Below, piece by piece: positions 46,593 through 54,857 of a stretch of 64,000 bases of DNA. The position numbers were made by a program, and so were the translations under genes. The stretch spans positions 1,798,001 to 1,862,000 of the forward strand of contig OZ252261.1 in NCBI GenBank assembly GCA_965249955.1. The letters are read 5' to 3'. The notes beneath the pieces were generated by a model. It did not search any database, was not told where the DNA came from, and saw only the letters and a list, made by a program, of their open reading frames with translations. The stretch is from SB11 sp965249955 (GTDB taxonomy: Bacteria > Bacteroidota > Bacteroidia > UBA8524). Position 1 is the stretch's first letter, and every line of letters begins with the position of its first letter.

Positions 46593-47261
46593 TTATTGAA
46601 TTGCAAAGCGTACTATAGCTGAGTACTCAACGGTTATCATATAGTCATTAGATTTTTTTTCTCTAAACATTTTTGACAACACAGCTTTTTGAGCATTCGC
46701 TACCATCTCCATATAATCAGAGTTGCTATTTATCTTTTCTTGTATAGAAAGTACTTTGCCAATTTTTTCACCATAAGTACTTAACAGGTTCATGGCTTTT
46801 TTCTTAGCATTTTCTAACGCTTCTTTTTGTGCTTTGTTTTTTAATTCCTCAAGTTGTTTGCTAGAAGAGGAACTAATTTCTACTGAACTTCCTTGTAGAA
46901 GATTCAAGAACGTCATTACATCAGGGATAATCTTGGGGTTATAAAGCATAATAAGATACCTTCTTGTTTTACCTTTACTTCCCATCATATATGTCGAGGG
47001 CTCGTCTTCTCCTAAAAAAGTAACTAATAGAGGGTCTACTCCTTTATCAGAAAGAAATTTTTTTGTACTGTCTTCAAGTTCATCAAGCGTTTTGACATTT
47101 ATCCCATCACTGCTGCTTTCAGTAAGGGTTAAACTTAGGGTTAAGTCATCAGGTACTACCTCTATGGAAGCCTCTCCCTGTACTTCAATAAAACGTTGTT
47201 GTGCAAAGGATACAAGGGGCATTATCAAACCCAAAAAAAGAATCAGCAGTAGTTTTTTCAT
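46593..47261 (-). CDS. SIMPL-domain (DUF541) secreted protein B
   Basis: Exported 222-aa paralogue of the next gene. Signal peptide MKKLLLILFLGLIMPLVSFAQ differs from its twin by one residue, while the mature sequences share only the SIMPL pattern (QGEASIEVVPDDLTLSLTLT, ALENAKKKAMNLLSTYGEKI, GKVLSIQEK, ITVEYSAIVRFAI). It ends 18 bp before the start of protein A, so the pair is one operon, possibly with the upstream permease gene 6 bp away. Confidence 0.87.
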   Translation of the reverse strand: MKKLLLILFLGLIMPLVSFAQQRFIEVQGEASIEVVPDDLTLSLTLTESSSDGINVKTLDELEDSTKKFLSDKGVDPLLVTFLGEDEPSTYMMGSKGKTRRYLIMLYNPKIIPDVMTFLNLLQGSSVEISSSSSKQLEELKNKAQKEALENAKKKAMNLLSTYGEKIGKVLSIQEKINSNSDYMEMVANAQKAVLSKMFREKKSNDYMITVEYSAIVRFAIQ

Positions 47262-47264
47262 AAT
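47181..47264 (-). repeat. 84-bp direct repeat, copy B (signal-peptide segment)
   Basis: Second copy, covering the same part of SIMPL protein B; the one difference changes Thr to Ile in the signal peptide. Confidence 0.9.
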
Positions 47265-47267
47265 TAG

Positions 47268-48305
47268 TTAATCTTCTTTGTGTTTCAACTCGCGTTGTTT
47301 CTGTACAAACTCATCGTGATAAATACGCAATAGCAAAATAAACAGCGATACTAGCAAAGGGCCAAAAACCAAACCTATAAAACCAAACAGGTTTATACCA
47401 ATTATTACCCCAAACATAGTAATAAGCGGGTGTACATCAGCCATGCGTTTTTGTAGCACAAGCCTAAAAACATTATCAATATTTATTATTACCCCCACAC
47501 CAAAGGCAAAAAGGGTAATACCTTGCCACTCTTGCCCATTAAAATAAAGGTATAAAGCAAGCGGAAACCACACAGCAGTACTACCAATTACAGGCAGCAT
47601 TGATGCAAAAGCCGTTACCGAACCCCACAATAAAGGGTCGGGCACACCTAGCACCCAATAGGCAATAAAGGCAAAAATAGCCTGTATAATGGCCAACAAG
47701 GGTATACCAATAGCGTTTGACAGCACCATGCTATTAATTTCTTTACCTATCTTTTTTACGTTTTCATCGCGTAGCGGCACATACTCATACAACCAGCGCT
47801 CCATTTCGCGTCCACTGGTAAGCATAAAATACAGCACAAAATACAGCAAGGCCACTATTAACATAGTGTCCATAGTGGCCAATAAAATATTAGGCACTAT
47901 GTTTCCTATCATTTCAGGCAAGCGCTCAAGGTTTTTGTCGCTCATCAAATCAATGTCAAGTTTTGTATTTAAGGTGGTAACAAAGTCTTGCACCTTGCCT
48001 AACCATTGGTCAGGATTTTCAAGTAAAACGCTTAATTTGTTATACAACTGCTTTAGCAATAATGAGGTGGGCAGTAGTATAATAATAAACGAAAGCAGCA
48101 TTATAGTAAGTGCCGCAATGGTTTTCTTCCATTTCTTTTTTAGGGTGAGATAAAACATAAACTCCCTAAAAAGCACATAAAAAGTAACAGCTCCCAACAA
48201 GGCCGAAAGAAAAGGGTATACCTCTAACGAGATGATAAACCCAAGGCCACCAATGAGAAGAAGAAAAAATATTTGTCGCAAGCGGTTGCTATCAAGGTTG
48301 GCCAT
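47268..48305 (-). CDS. AI-2E family permease-like membrane protein
   Basis: Polytopic membrane protein of 345 aa in the AI-2E/UPF0118 family, which includes exporters and Na+/H+ antiporters with little proven substrate. ATG 48305 gives MANLDSNRLRQIFFLLLIGG, the expected N-terminus; the frame is open for about 100 codons upstream but runs through a divergent intergenic region. Typical parts are the long amphipathic middle segment with a GxxxxxDxxL-like pattern, the LALYLYFNGQEWQGITLF helix and the glycine-rich HPLITMFGVIIGINLFGFIG motif. Divergent from the YqjE-like gene at 48448. Confidence 0.9.
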   Translation of the reverse strand: MANLDSNRLRQIFFLLLIGGLGFIISLEVYPFLSALLGAVTFYVLFREFMFYLTLKKKWKKTIAALTIMLLSFIIILLPTSLLLKQLYNKLSVLLENPDQWLGKVQDFVTTLNTKLDIDLMSDKNLERLPEMIGNIVPNILLATMDTMLIVALLYFVLYFMLTSGREMERWLYEYVPLRDENVKKIGKEINSMVLSNAIGIPLLAIIQAIFAFIAYWVLGVPDPLLWGSVTAFASMLPVIGSTAVWFPLALYLYFNGQEWQGITLFAFGVGVIINIDNVFRLVLQKRMADVHPLITMFGVIIGINLFGFIGLVFGPLLVSLFILLLRIYHDEFVQKQRELKHKED

Positions 48306-48447
48306 AGTGGTAATAGTTGCCGTAAATAAGGATATGAAGTAAATATAATAGAAAAAAGGAAGTTGCCGATATAAATTAGTACTAATTTTGATTTGAATTG
48401 ATTGCCGTGTCCGTATAAAAAGCACGGGCAAAAACGTAACATATTTT

Positions 48448-48816
48448 ATGGAAGATAATTTTAAAGAATTTTTTGGGGAGACCAAAACCCTGCTAAAAAA
48501 GTATACCGATAAGCGACTTGAGTTGGTAAAACTACAAGCAACACTTAAAACCTCGCAGGCATTGGGGCTGTTTTTTTCGCTGTTTATAGTGTTTTTTATA
48601 CTGTTGTTTGCCATAGTGTTTGCAGGCATGTGGTTTTCGTTTTGGTTGGCCGAGAAAACAGGCAGTTACTCCACAGGTTTTGGCATTAGTACAGGTATTT
48701 TGGTGTTGCTTTTTGTGCTAGCACTATTGCTGCGCAAAAAGTTGATACAAACACCCGTAGCCAATTTGGTAGCCAGTGAAATAGCCAACGATGATGATGA
48801 AGAGTTTGAAGACTAA
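48448..48816 (+). CDS. YqjE/holin-like two-helix membrane protein
   Basis: Membrane protein of 122 aa with an N-terminal amphipathic helix (KEFFGETKTLLKKYTDKRLELVK) and two transmembrane helices, then an acidic tail (DDDEEFED). This is the layout of YqjE-like / phage-holin-superfamily III-like proteins of Bacteroidota. It is not a lysis gene: there is no endolysin nearby. The next gene starts 12 bp downstream and looks like its soluble partner, as with the YqjD/YqjE pair, which is linked to membrane and ribosome stress in other bacteria. Confidence 0.75.
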   Translation: MEDNFKEFFGETKTLLKKYTDKRLELVKLQATLKTSQALGLFFSLFIVFFILLFAIVFAGMWFSFWLAEKTGSYSTGFGISTGILVLLFVLALLLRKKLIQTPVANLVASEIANDDDEEFED

Positions 48817-48828
48817 ACAATAGAAACT

Positions 48829-49218
48829 ATGGCAACACGAATAAAAAATATACGACACCTGCAACAGCGCATTAACAAAGCAAAAACAGAATGCCGAGAT
48901 ATGGAAAACGAACTGGATAAACGGCTAGAGTACTTGCAAGATAATTATATGGGTATGGCTGCTAACAGCGCGCTATATGGGCTAATGAAATCGCCCAAAA
49001 ACTTTACAGTGCTAAAAGATATTTTTACAGGTGTTTGGAAAGCTGAAAGTATAAAAGAGTTTTTTAAGAAAACAGCTTTGCGTTTTTTGCACGCCATTGC
49101 AGTGAAGCTGGGTTTTAAAATTGTACGCGATTTTGCCGAAGGTAAAATGAACCATAAAGAAGACGAAGAAACCACTGTGGCAGAAGAGCCAAAAGAAAAT
49201 CAAAACAAAGAAGAATAA
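48829..49218 (+). CDS. Small cytoplasmic partner of YqjE-like protein, unknown
   Basis: Protein of 129 aa, charged, mostly helical: a coiled-coil-like N-terminal part (QQRINKAKTECRDMENELDK) and an acidic tail (KEDEETTVAEEPKENQNKEE). No signal peptide and no clear transmembrane helix, although HAIAVKLGFKIV could touch the membrane. I do not recognise a family. Position directly between the YqjE-like gene (12 bp) and the AhpD-like gene (9 bp) makes one operon likely. Confidence 0.7.
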   Translation: MATRIKNIRHLQQRINKAKTECRDMENELDKRLEYLQDNYMGMAANSALYGLMKSPKNFTVLKDIFTGVWKAESIKEFFKKTALRFLHAIAVKLGFKIVRDFAEGKMNHKEDEETTVAEEPKENQNKEE

Positions 49219-49227
49219 GACTGATAT

Positions 49228-49572
49228 ATGAACCCAGTAGACGAGTTTAACAGCTACCGCGAACGCATGAACGAAAAGATTTTGGATGCGGATAACTTAG
49301 TGCTAAAACGACTTTTTAACCTTGATACACAAACCTACAAAGAAGGTGCTTTGCCAACCGCCACCAAAGAAATGCTGGGTTTGGTAGCCAGTATGGTATT
49401 GCGTTGCGATGATTGTGTAAAATACCACTTGGGCAAATGCTACGATGAAGGTATAAGCACCGCACAGATGTACGAGATATTTGCTGTTGCCAATATAGTA
49501 GGCGGTACTATTGTTATACCCCACACCCGCCGTGCAGCCGAGTATTGGGAAGAATTGCAAAAAACGAACTGA
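49228..49572 (+). CDS. Carboxymuconolactone decarboxylase/AhpD-like protein
   Basis: Protein of 114 aa with the AhpD-type redox motif C60-D-D-C63, followed by His67 (RCDDCVKYHLGKCYDEG) and the family segment TAQMYEIFAVANIVGG. AhpD-like proteins are disulfide reductases or peroxidase helpers; the two cysteines make this more likely than a decarboxylase, which lacks them. Last gene of the three-gene operon beginning at 48448. Confidence 0.9.
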   Translation: MNPVDEFNSYRERMNEKILDADNLVLKRLFNLDTQTYKEGALPTATKEMLGLVASMVLRCDDCVKYHLGKCYDEGISTAQMYEIFAVANIVGGTIVIPHTRRAAEYWEELQKTN

Positions 49573-49592
49573 TTTTAGCCATAAAGCTGGCT

Positions 49593-49634
49593 CGAGCATC
49601 CGCTCGTGCCAAAAATAATAGAGCGTCCGCTCGG
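49593..49634. repeat. Short repeated GAGC-TCCGCTCG motif
   Basis: CGAGCATCCGCTCG (49593-49606) and GAGCGTCCGCTCGG (49621-49634) are near copies 28 bp apart and partly self-complementary. They lie between the two convergent genes and could fold into small hairpins. Confidence 0.35.
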
Positions 49635-49663
49635 CAATGTCTCGTTGATGTTTTTATTTACCC

Positions 49664-50287
49664 TCAACTCAACGTATAAAACTCTACTTTTTCAGTATTG
49701 TGAGAGCGGATAATGCCCGCCGAAATAAGGTTGACCAAAATTTTACTGGCGCGCCACCGCGAAATATTTATCATTTTGCAATATTGCTTTAAAGTAATGC
49801 GCTCGTTTTTGGCAAGGTAATCTAGCAAGGCCTGTTCTTTACTGGTTATTTGTATTAGATTATCTTTTTGGGCGGTTTCTTTTTTAAGCACATCAACCAC
49901 TACTTTGCTAGCCAACAGGCTTTTATCTTTTACACGTATATACACCCACCATTTACCATCCTCGCCTTTGGCGGCATAGGGCTTGTCTTTCCCTTCAGGA
50001 ATAATGGCCTCCAGTATAATTTTTCCCTCCAGCTCATGTTCCAGTATTACCAACTCAATAGTAGGCTTGCAATAAAAATCGGCAGCAAGACCAAGCATGT
50101 ATTTCTCATCCTCAGTACGTATGCCGGCAATACTTTTATTATCGCGTACACCCACCAAAAGTCGCCCGCCTTTTCGGTTGGCAAACGATACCATTGTTTT
50201 AGCAATCTTTGCTGCACTGCTAATTTCTTGCTTAAAATCCAGCTCCTCATTTTCCCCTTTCTGTATCAAATACCGCAAGTCCTTCAT
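49664..50287 (-). CDS. AlbA_2-domain transcriptional regulator-like protein
   Basis: Protein of 207 aa. The N-terminal half is an AlbA_2 (divergent AAA-4) domain: KGENEELDFKQEISSAAKIA, VSFANRKGGRLLVGVRDN, DKPYAAKGEDGKWWVYIRV. The C-terminal part (ITSKEQALLDYLAKNERITL, ISRWRASKILVNLISAGIIRS) is a winged helix-turn-helix. Many such proteins are nucleic-acid-binding regulators, and some sit next to phage or mobile genes, but here the neighbours are housekeeping genes. Divergent from icd. Confidence 0.85.
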   Translation of the reverse strand: MKDLRYLIQKGENEELDFKQEISSAAKIAKTMVSFANRKGGRLLVGVRDNKSIAGIRTEDEKYMLGLAADFYCKPTIELVILEHELEGKIILEAIIPEGKDKPYAAKGEDGKWWVYIRVKDKSLLASKVVVDVLKKETAQKDNLIQITSKEQALLDYLAKNERITLKQYCKMINISRWRASKILVNLISAGIIRSHNTEKVEFYTLS

Positions 50288-50341
50288 GGTAATTTCAATA
50301 ATAACAAATCAAAAGCAGTATTGCTTGGTTAATGTATTGTG

Positions 50342-50373
50342 TTGGTACAATTAAAACAGCTTTGTTACCTTCG
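50342..50373 (+). promoter_or_regulatory. Possible promoter of icd
   Basis: TTG at 50342-50344, a 21-nt spacer and TACCTTCG at 50366-50373 match the Bacteroidota promoter with one mismatch in the -7 box. The icd ATG is 38 bp downstream. Confidence 0.4.
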
Positions 50374-50411
50374 CGACAAATTAAAAATAATACACAAGAA
50401 AAAATATACAC

Positions 50412-51875
50412 ATGGCTAAATACAAAATCTCTGTTGCAAAGGGCGATGGCATCGGTCCCGAAATTATGGATGCTGTTCTTTCTATCTTCTCTGCTGTCAA
50501 TGTTGACATCGAATACGAGTATGTAGAAATGGGCAAAGATGTTTTTTTGGCAGGTCATAGCACAGGCATGACTCCCGAAGCTCAAAAAAGTATCGAAGGC
50601 AACGGTATATTGTTTAAAGGCCCTATGGAAACACCAAAAGGCAAGGGCATGAAAAGCATAAACGTAACTGCACGTAAAGTGTGGAGCACGTTTGCCAACA
50701 AACGCCGTTTCCGTACATTAAATGGGGTAGATACCGTATACTCAAAAGCAGGTATACCTATTGATATTACTATTGTTCGTGAGAACATAGAAGATACTTA
50801 TGGTGGAATTGAACACCTAAACACTCACGATGTAGCCCTATGCCGTCGTTTCATCACTCGCCCCGGTAGCGAACAAGTACACCGCTTTGCTTTTGATTTG
50901 GCACGCCGAAGTGGCAAAAAAAATGTGATATGCGGACACAAAGCCAATATTATGAAACTTACCGACGGTATGTTTTTAGAGGCATTTTACAATGTAGCTA
51001 AAGACTATCCTGAAATTACGGCTGGTGATCGTATTATTGATGATTTGTGTATGAAATTGGTAGTACGCCCCAACGAATACGAAATAATCGTACTGCCCAA
51101 CTTGCAAGGTGATATAGTATCAGACTTGTGCGCGGGCTTAGTAGGCGGTTTAGGTTTTGCTCCATCGGCTAATATAGGTGAGCGTATTTCGATTTTTGAA
51201 GCCGTACATGGCACCGCGCCCGATATTGCAGGTAAAAACATTGCCAACCCTACGTCGCTATTGCTTAGTGGTTTAATAATGCTGCGTCACTTAGGCTTTA
51301 ACAAAGAAGCCGACAAAATAGAAAACAGCTTGCTGTATATACTTGAAAATGGTGTGCACACAGGCGATTTTGGCGATAGAGTAATCCCTGCAAAAAACAC
51401 TACTGAGTTTGCGCAAGAAGTTATTGATAACTTGGGTAAAACACCTCAAAAGTCTAAGCCTGCAACCTCTCCTGATATTGAATATACTTGGAAAAAACCT
51501 GCTTTCCCACAAAAGCAACCTATGATGGTTACCCCCAAAAAAGGAGAAGCAAAACTTATAGGGGCAGATTTTTTTGTTGAAAGCGAACAACTTGCGGACG
51601 AAATAGCTCCCAAAATACAAGCAGTTTTGCCAGAAGGATTTGAACTGATAATGATAAGTAACCGAGGCACACAAGTATGGCCTACAGGCTCAATACTTAC
51701 TGAGTGTATAGACCATTACCGTGTGCGCGTGGCCACAAAAAACGAAGTAGCTACAGATATGAAAGAGATTTTTGATGTATCTTCTCGTATTGGCGAACAT
51801 TTCTATATCTCATCGGTAGAAATGCTGCGCAACTACGGCGAGTTGCAAGGATATAGCTTGGCACAAGGCCAGTAA
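50412..51875 (+). CDS. icd: NADP-type isocitrate dehydrogenase, long (Thermus-type) form
   Basis: TCA-cycle enzyme that oxidatively decarboxylates isocitrate to 2-oxoglutarate, 487 aa. N-terminal isopropylmalate/isocitrate dehydrogenase fold: AKGDGIGPEIMDAVL, FKGPMETPKGKGMKSINVTA, TIVRENIEDTYGGIEH, the metal site NLQGDIVSDLCAGLVGG and the NADP-binding EAVHGTAPDIAGKNIANP. A C-terminal extension of about 145 residues, starting after a Pro/Lys-rich linker at about 340, matches the extra domain of the Thermus-type enzyme. NAD(P) preference is not fixed by the visible motifs. No downstream partner; terminator follows. Confidence 0.94.
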   Translation: MAKYKISVAKGDGIGPEIMDAVLSIFSAVNVDIEYEYVEMGKDVFLAGHSTGMTPEAQKSIEGNGILFKGPMETPKGKGMKSINVTARKVWSTFANKRRFRTLNGVDTVYSKAGIPIDITIVRENIEDTYGGIEHLNTHDVALCRRFITRPGSEQVHRFAFDLARRSGKKNVICGHKANIMKLTDGMFLEAFYNVAKDYPEITAGDRIIDDLCMKLVVRPNEYEIIVLPNLQGDIVSDLCAGLVGGLGFAPSANIGERISIFEAVHGTAPDIAGKNIANPTSLLLSGLIMLRHLGFNKEADKIENSLLYILENGVHTGDFGDRVIPAKNTTEFAQEVIDNLGKTPQKSKPATSPDIEYTWKKPAFPQKQPMMVTPKKGEAKLIGADFFVESEQLADEIAPKIQAVLPEGFELIMISNRGTQVWPTGSILTECIDHYRVRVATKNEVATDMKEIFDVSSRIGEHFYISSVEMLRNYGELQGYSLAQGQ

Positions 51876-51904
51876 TTATCTATAAAAAGAATATAATTTT
51901 GTTT

Positions 51905-51938
51905 GAAGCACGCGCCTACGGCGCGCGCTTCTTTTTTT
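51905..51938 (+). terminator. Rho-independent terminator of icd
   Basis: GC-rich stem GAAGCACGCGCC / GGCGCGCGCTTC with one A-C mismatch and loop TAC, then a 7-T run. It lies 29 bp after the icd stop and just before the convergent symporter-like gene. Confidence 0.82.
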
Positions 51939-51948
51939 AGAGAAATAT

Positions 51949-52854
51949 CTACCTAAACTTAAACAAGCGTTTGTGCTGTTTCCAGTTAGCTCCCAAACCA
52001 AACCCCAGCGTAGTAAAAAACGAGAATAGGGCGTATATGGCAGCAGGAATAGCAAAAGCAGGGTTATTTAGCATTAAAGGGCCTGTGGCTACCGCTATGG
52101 CTAAACCTGTGTTTTGCAAACCCACTTCTATGGCTATGGTAGTTTGGCTTTTTATACCCAATCTAAAATACTTGGCCACATAAAAACTCATAAACATACT
52201 GCCAAAGTTTAGCAATAGTAAAAGAGGCAATACCATCCAATAATCGCCAATGGGTATATCAAGCTGCTCGTTATTTTCTAGAAAAATAGCCCCTATCATA
52301 GCTATTGCCAGCAGGGAAGTCATAATGTATTTTAAGGGGTTGCGCACCTTCTCTGCAAACTGTGGGGCTTTTGAACGGATAACCACGCCCAAAACCGCTG
52401 GTATAACTGTTATAAACAATATTTGAAGCAAGGTTTCTAAAAACGGCAACTCAATGTCGGTTCCGCTATTCATAAAAAAATAGAGACCAATATTTACGTA
52501 AAAGGGGATGGTAAACTGCGTAAGAAAACTATTTGCTGTGGTGATAGATACCGAAAGTGCTAAATTTCCGTTAAGTAAGTAATTCACCAAGTTTGATGTA
52601 GCACCGCCGGGGCAGGCGGCCAAAAGTATAATACCTATTTTTAGTTCAGGACTAAGACCGGGTATTAAAAGGGTAATTAAAAAAGCTAACAGAGGCAGAG
52701 CCACCATTTGTAAAACCAAGCCGACTAGCAAACCACGCGGACGTTTTACTACGTTCACAAAATCGTTGCGAGTAAGCGAAAGCCCTAAGCCCACCATTAT
52801 AATCGCTAAAGTGGCGGGTAGTAAATAGGCCGAAAAAAAGTTGGTTTCGAGCAC
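51949..52854 (-). CDS. Bile acid:sodium symporter-family membrane protein
   Basis: Polytopic membrane protein of 301 aa with about ten hydrophobic segments in the BASS (bile acid:sodium symporter) family. Typical segments are MVGLGLSLTRNDFVNVVKRP, LLAACPGGATSNLVNYLLNG (sodium-site region) and TIAIEVGLQNTGLAIAVATG. Bacterial members carry organic anions such as pantoate or other carboxylates; the substrate here is unknown. Monocistronic, divergent from the lytic transglycosylase. Confidence 0.93.
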   Translation of the reverse strand: MLETNFFSAYLLPATLAIIMVGLGLSLTRNDFVNVVKRPRGLLVGLVLQMVALPLLAFLITLLIPGLSPELKIGIILLAACPGGATSNLVNYLLNGNLALSVSITTANSFLTQFTIPFYVNIGLYFFMNSGTDIELPFLETLLQILFITVIPAVLGVVIRSKAPQFAEKVRNPLKYIMTSLLAIAMIGAIFLENNEQLDIPIGDYWMVLPLLLLLNFGSMFMSFYVAKYFRLGIKSQTTIAIEVGLQNTGLAIAVATGPLMLNNPAFAIPAAIYALFSFFTTLGFGLGANWKQHKRLFKFR

Positions 52855-52963
52855 GGCACTGTATTGTGGTTAGCAAGTATACATTTATTAATGACAATGT
52901 TTACTAACAATGCTCACAATTTAATGAAAGCGGACTTATTTTTGTATAGATTAAGAGTATAGT

Positions 52964-53941
52964 ATGAAAAAAACGATTTTTATTAGCGTAGGAGCTTTAT
53001 TAGCTACAACTTTTGTGGCACTACTTGCTTTTGACCAACCCAACCGTAAACAAGCCAAGCTAAACAAGCCCGATAGTATACACGCCCCAAAATTGCCTCA
53101 AAAACTGGCTTTTGCCAAAGAAGATGTGCCTATGGGTGATTTTGATGTACGCGAACGTTTTGATCGGGAGTTGATGATAAACACTTTTTGGCATTCGCAA
53201 ACACTATACACCATTAAAAAAACACAGCGTTTTGTGCCTACAATAGAAGGTATACTAAAGAAAAACGGTGTACCCGATGATTTTAAATATTTAGCCATTG
53301 CCGAAAGTGGATTGGCCAACTTGGTTTCTCCCGCAAAAGCAGCAGGTTTTTGGCAATTTTTAGAAAGCACAGGCAAACGCTACGGGCTGGAGATAAACGA
53401 TGAGGTAGATGAACGCTACCACCTAGAAAAAGCCACCGAAGCAGCGGCAAAATACCTAAAAGACAGCAAAGAGAAATTGGGCAATTGGACACTAGCTGCG
53501 GCTGCCTACAATATGGGCGAAAACGGAGTGGCCGGCGCAATAGAAAAGCAAGGCGTAAGCAACTATTACGATTTGTTACTAAACGCTGAAACATCGCGTT
53601 ATATGTTTAGAATTTTGGCTATAAAAGAAATTTACAGTAATCCTTCACAATACGGTTTTATATTAGATAGTGCCGATTATTATCCAAGCATAGCTACTTA
53701 TACTGTTGAGGTAGACTCAGCCATTGATAACCTAGCTCAATACGCGTTGGATAATGGCACAAACTATAAAGTGTTAAAACTGCTAAACCCATGGTTGCGC
53801 AAACCTTACCTTAAAAATAAGGCTAAAAAAACGTATACCATTACTTTACCTACCGATAAAAATATAAGCATACCTGCCGATAGTGATATAAAACCGGCCA
53901 TGCCCAAAGCAGGCGATGGTGGAGAAGAAAGTGTGGAGTAA
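52964..53941 (+). CDS. Lytic transglycosylase (MltD-like, SLT domain)
   Basis: Exported 325-aa murein lytic transglycosylase that cleaves the glycan strand to 1,6-anhydromuropeptides. N-terminal membrane helix or signal (KKTIFISVGALLATTFVALL); catalytic Glu114 in LAIAESGLANLVSP; family motifs GFWQFLESTGKRYGL, LEKATEAAAKYLKD and LAAAAYNMGENGV; then a C-terminal extension with a LysM-like rhythm but no clear LysM repeat (TNYKVLKLLNPWLRK, KTYTITLP). Monocistronic by context. Confidence 0.92.
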   Translation: MKKTIFISVGALLATTFVALLAFDQPNRKQAKLNKPDSIHAPKLPQKLAFAKEDVPMGDFDVRERFDRELMINTFWHSQTLYTIKKTQRFVPTIEGILKKNGVPDDFKYLAIAESGLANLVSPAKAAGFWQFLESTGKRYGLEINDEVDERYHLEKATEAAAKYLKDSKEKLGNWTLAAAAYNMGENGVAGAIEKQGVSNYYDLLLNAETSRYMFRILAIKEIYSNPSQYGFILDSADYYPSIATYTVEVDSAIDNLAQYALDNGTNYKVLKLLNPWLRKPYLKNKAKKTYTITLPTDKNISIPADSDIKPAMPKAGDGGEESVE

Positions 53942-54035
53942 TTAAGCACACCCCGCTTCTGTTATTAACCGCCTGTTAACAAATGTTGGTCATAAGTATA
54001 TTTACACAGGGCAAAAAAATGTAGGTTTGTAAACA

Positions 54036-54779
54036 ATGGTACAAGTGCGCACCCAGCAGCTAACTGTAGACATACATATACCCTGTCTTACCGACCAAAT
54101 AAAGCCTGAAACAGGTTTTAATATGGTAAAGGTATTGGAGTTTTTGGGCTGCAAAGTTAACTATGACTCTGAACAAACCTGTTGCGGACTGCCCGCTTAT
54201 ACCGATGGTTATTTTGACGATGCCAAACTGATTGGCGAAAAATTTATCCGCGAATTTCAATACGATAGGCCTGCTGTTTCCATTTCGGGGGCGTGCACGG
54301 GCATGGTGCGCCAGTGGTACACTACTTTGTTTAACAACAGTATGCTGCACAACCCCTGCAAACGTTTGCAAAAAAACCTGCACGAGATATGCGAGTTTAT
54401 TGTTGACGAGCTGAAAAAGGAAGACTTAGGGCTTACGCTTAATGCCAAAGTGTGCTATCACGATAGTTGTCAATCGCTAAAATGTGGTATAAAAACAGCA
54501 CCGCGCACCCTCTTGAAAAACATTAAAGGCTTAGAATTGATAGAAATGAAAAGCCCCGAAGAGTGTTGTGGTTTTGGCGGTTTTTTCTCTACCAATTACG
54601 AATCAGTATCAGTAGCCCTAGCCGAACAAAAAGTAAACGATGCTTTGCAAACAGGTGCTGACTACATAGTATCGAACGACCCAGGTTGTTTAATGCACAT
54701 TGAGGCTTATATAAATAAGAAAAATCTTCCCCTAAAACCTGTGCATATTGTAGATTTGCTAGCCGAAGCAATTGGGTAA
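54036..54779 (+). CDS. LutA/LldE-type (Fe-S)-binding oxidoreductase subunit
   Basis: Protein of 247 aa with two cysteine-rich CCG domains: HIPCLTDQIKPETG...SEQTCCGLPAYTDG and VCYHDSCQSLK...SPEECCGFGGFFS. This is the LutA/LldE/YkgE pattern; such subunits bind an Fe-S cluster in L-lactate or glycolate oxidation. The usual LutB and LutC partners are absent from the next genes; instead an Ldh2-type oxidoreductase follows after 78 bp. A role in 2-hydroxy-acid oxidation is likely but the partner is missing. Confidence 0.9.
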   Translation: MVQVRTQQLTVDIHIPCLTDQIKPETGFNMVKVLEFLGCKVNYDSEQTCCGLPAYTDGYFDDAKLIGEKFIREFQYDRPAVSISGACTGMVRQWYTTLFNNSMLHNPCKRLQKNLHEICEFIVDELKKEDLGLTLNAKVCYHDSCQSLKCGIKTAPRTLLKNIKGLELIEMKSPEECCGFGGFFSTNYESVSVALAEQKVNDALQTGADYIVSNDPGCLMHIEAYINKKNLPLKPVHIVDLLAEAIG

Positions 54780-54857
54780 TTTTTGGCTGTTGACTATTGG
54801 TTGTTTAGCCTTTAGCAATTAGCTTAGAGCCAAAAGCTAAGAGCTAACAGCAAATAA

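Noticed and set aside
48306..48629. Long N-terminal extension of the AI-2E-type permease
   Set aside because: It runs through the divergent promoter region and into the YqjE-like gene on the other strand; residues are not typical of the family.
48448..48816. Phage holin as sign of a prophage
   Set aside because: The neighbours are housekeeping genes with no phage structural or lysis genes; the protein fits the chromosomal YqjE-like group better.
49664..50287. AlbA_2 protein as part of a defence island
   Set aside because: No defence-type neighbours such as nucleases, helicases or toxin-antitoxin pairs; only icd and the AhpD-like operon are near.
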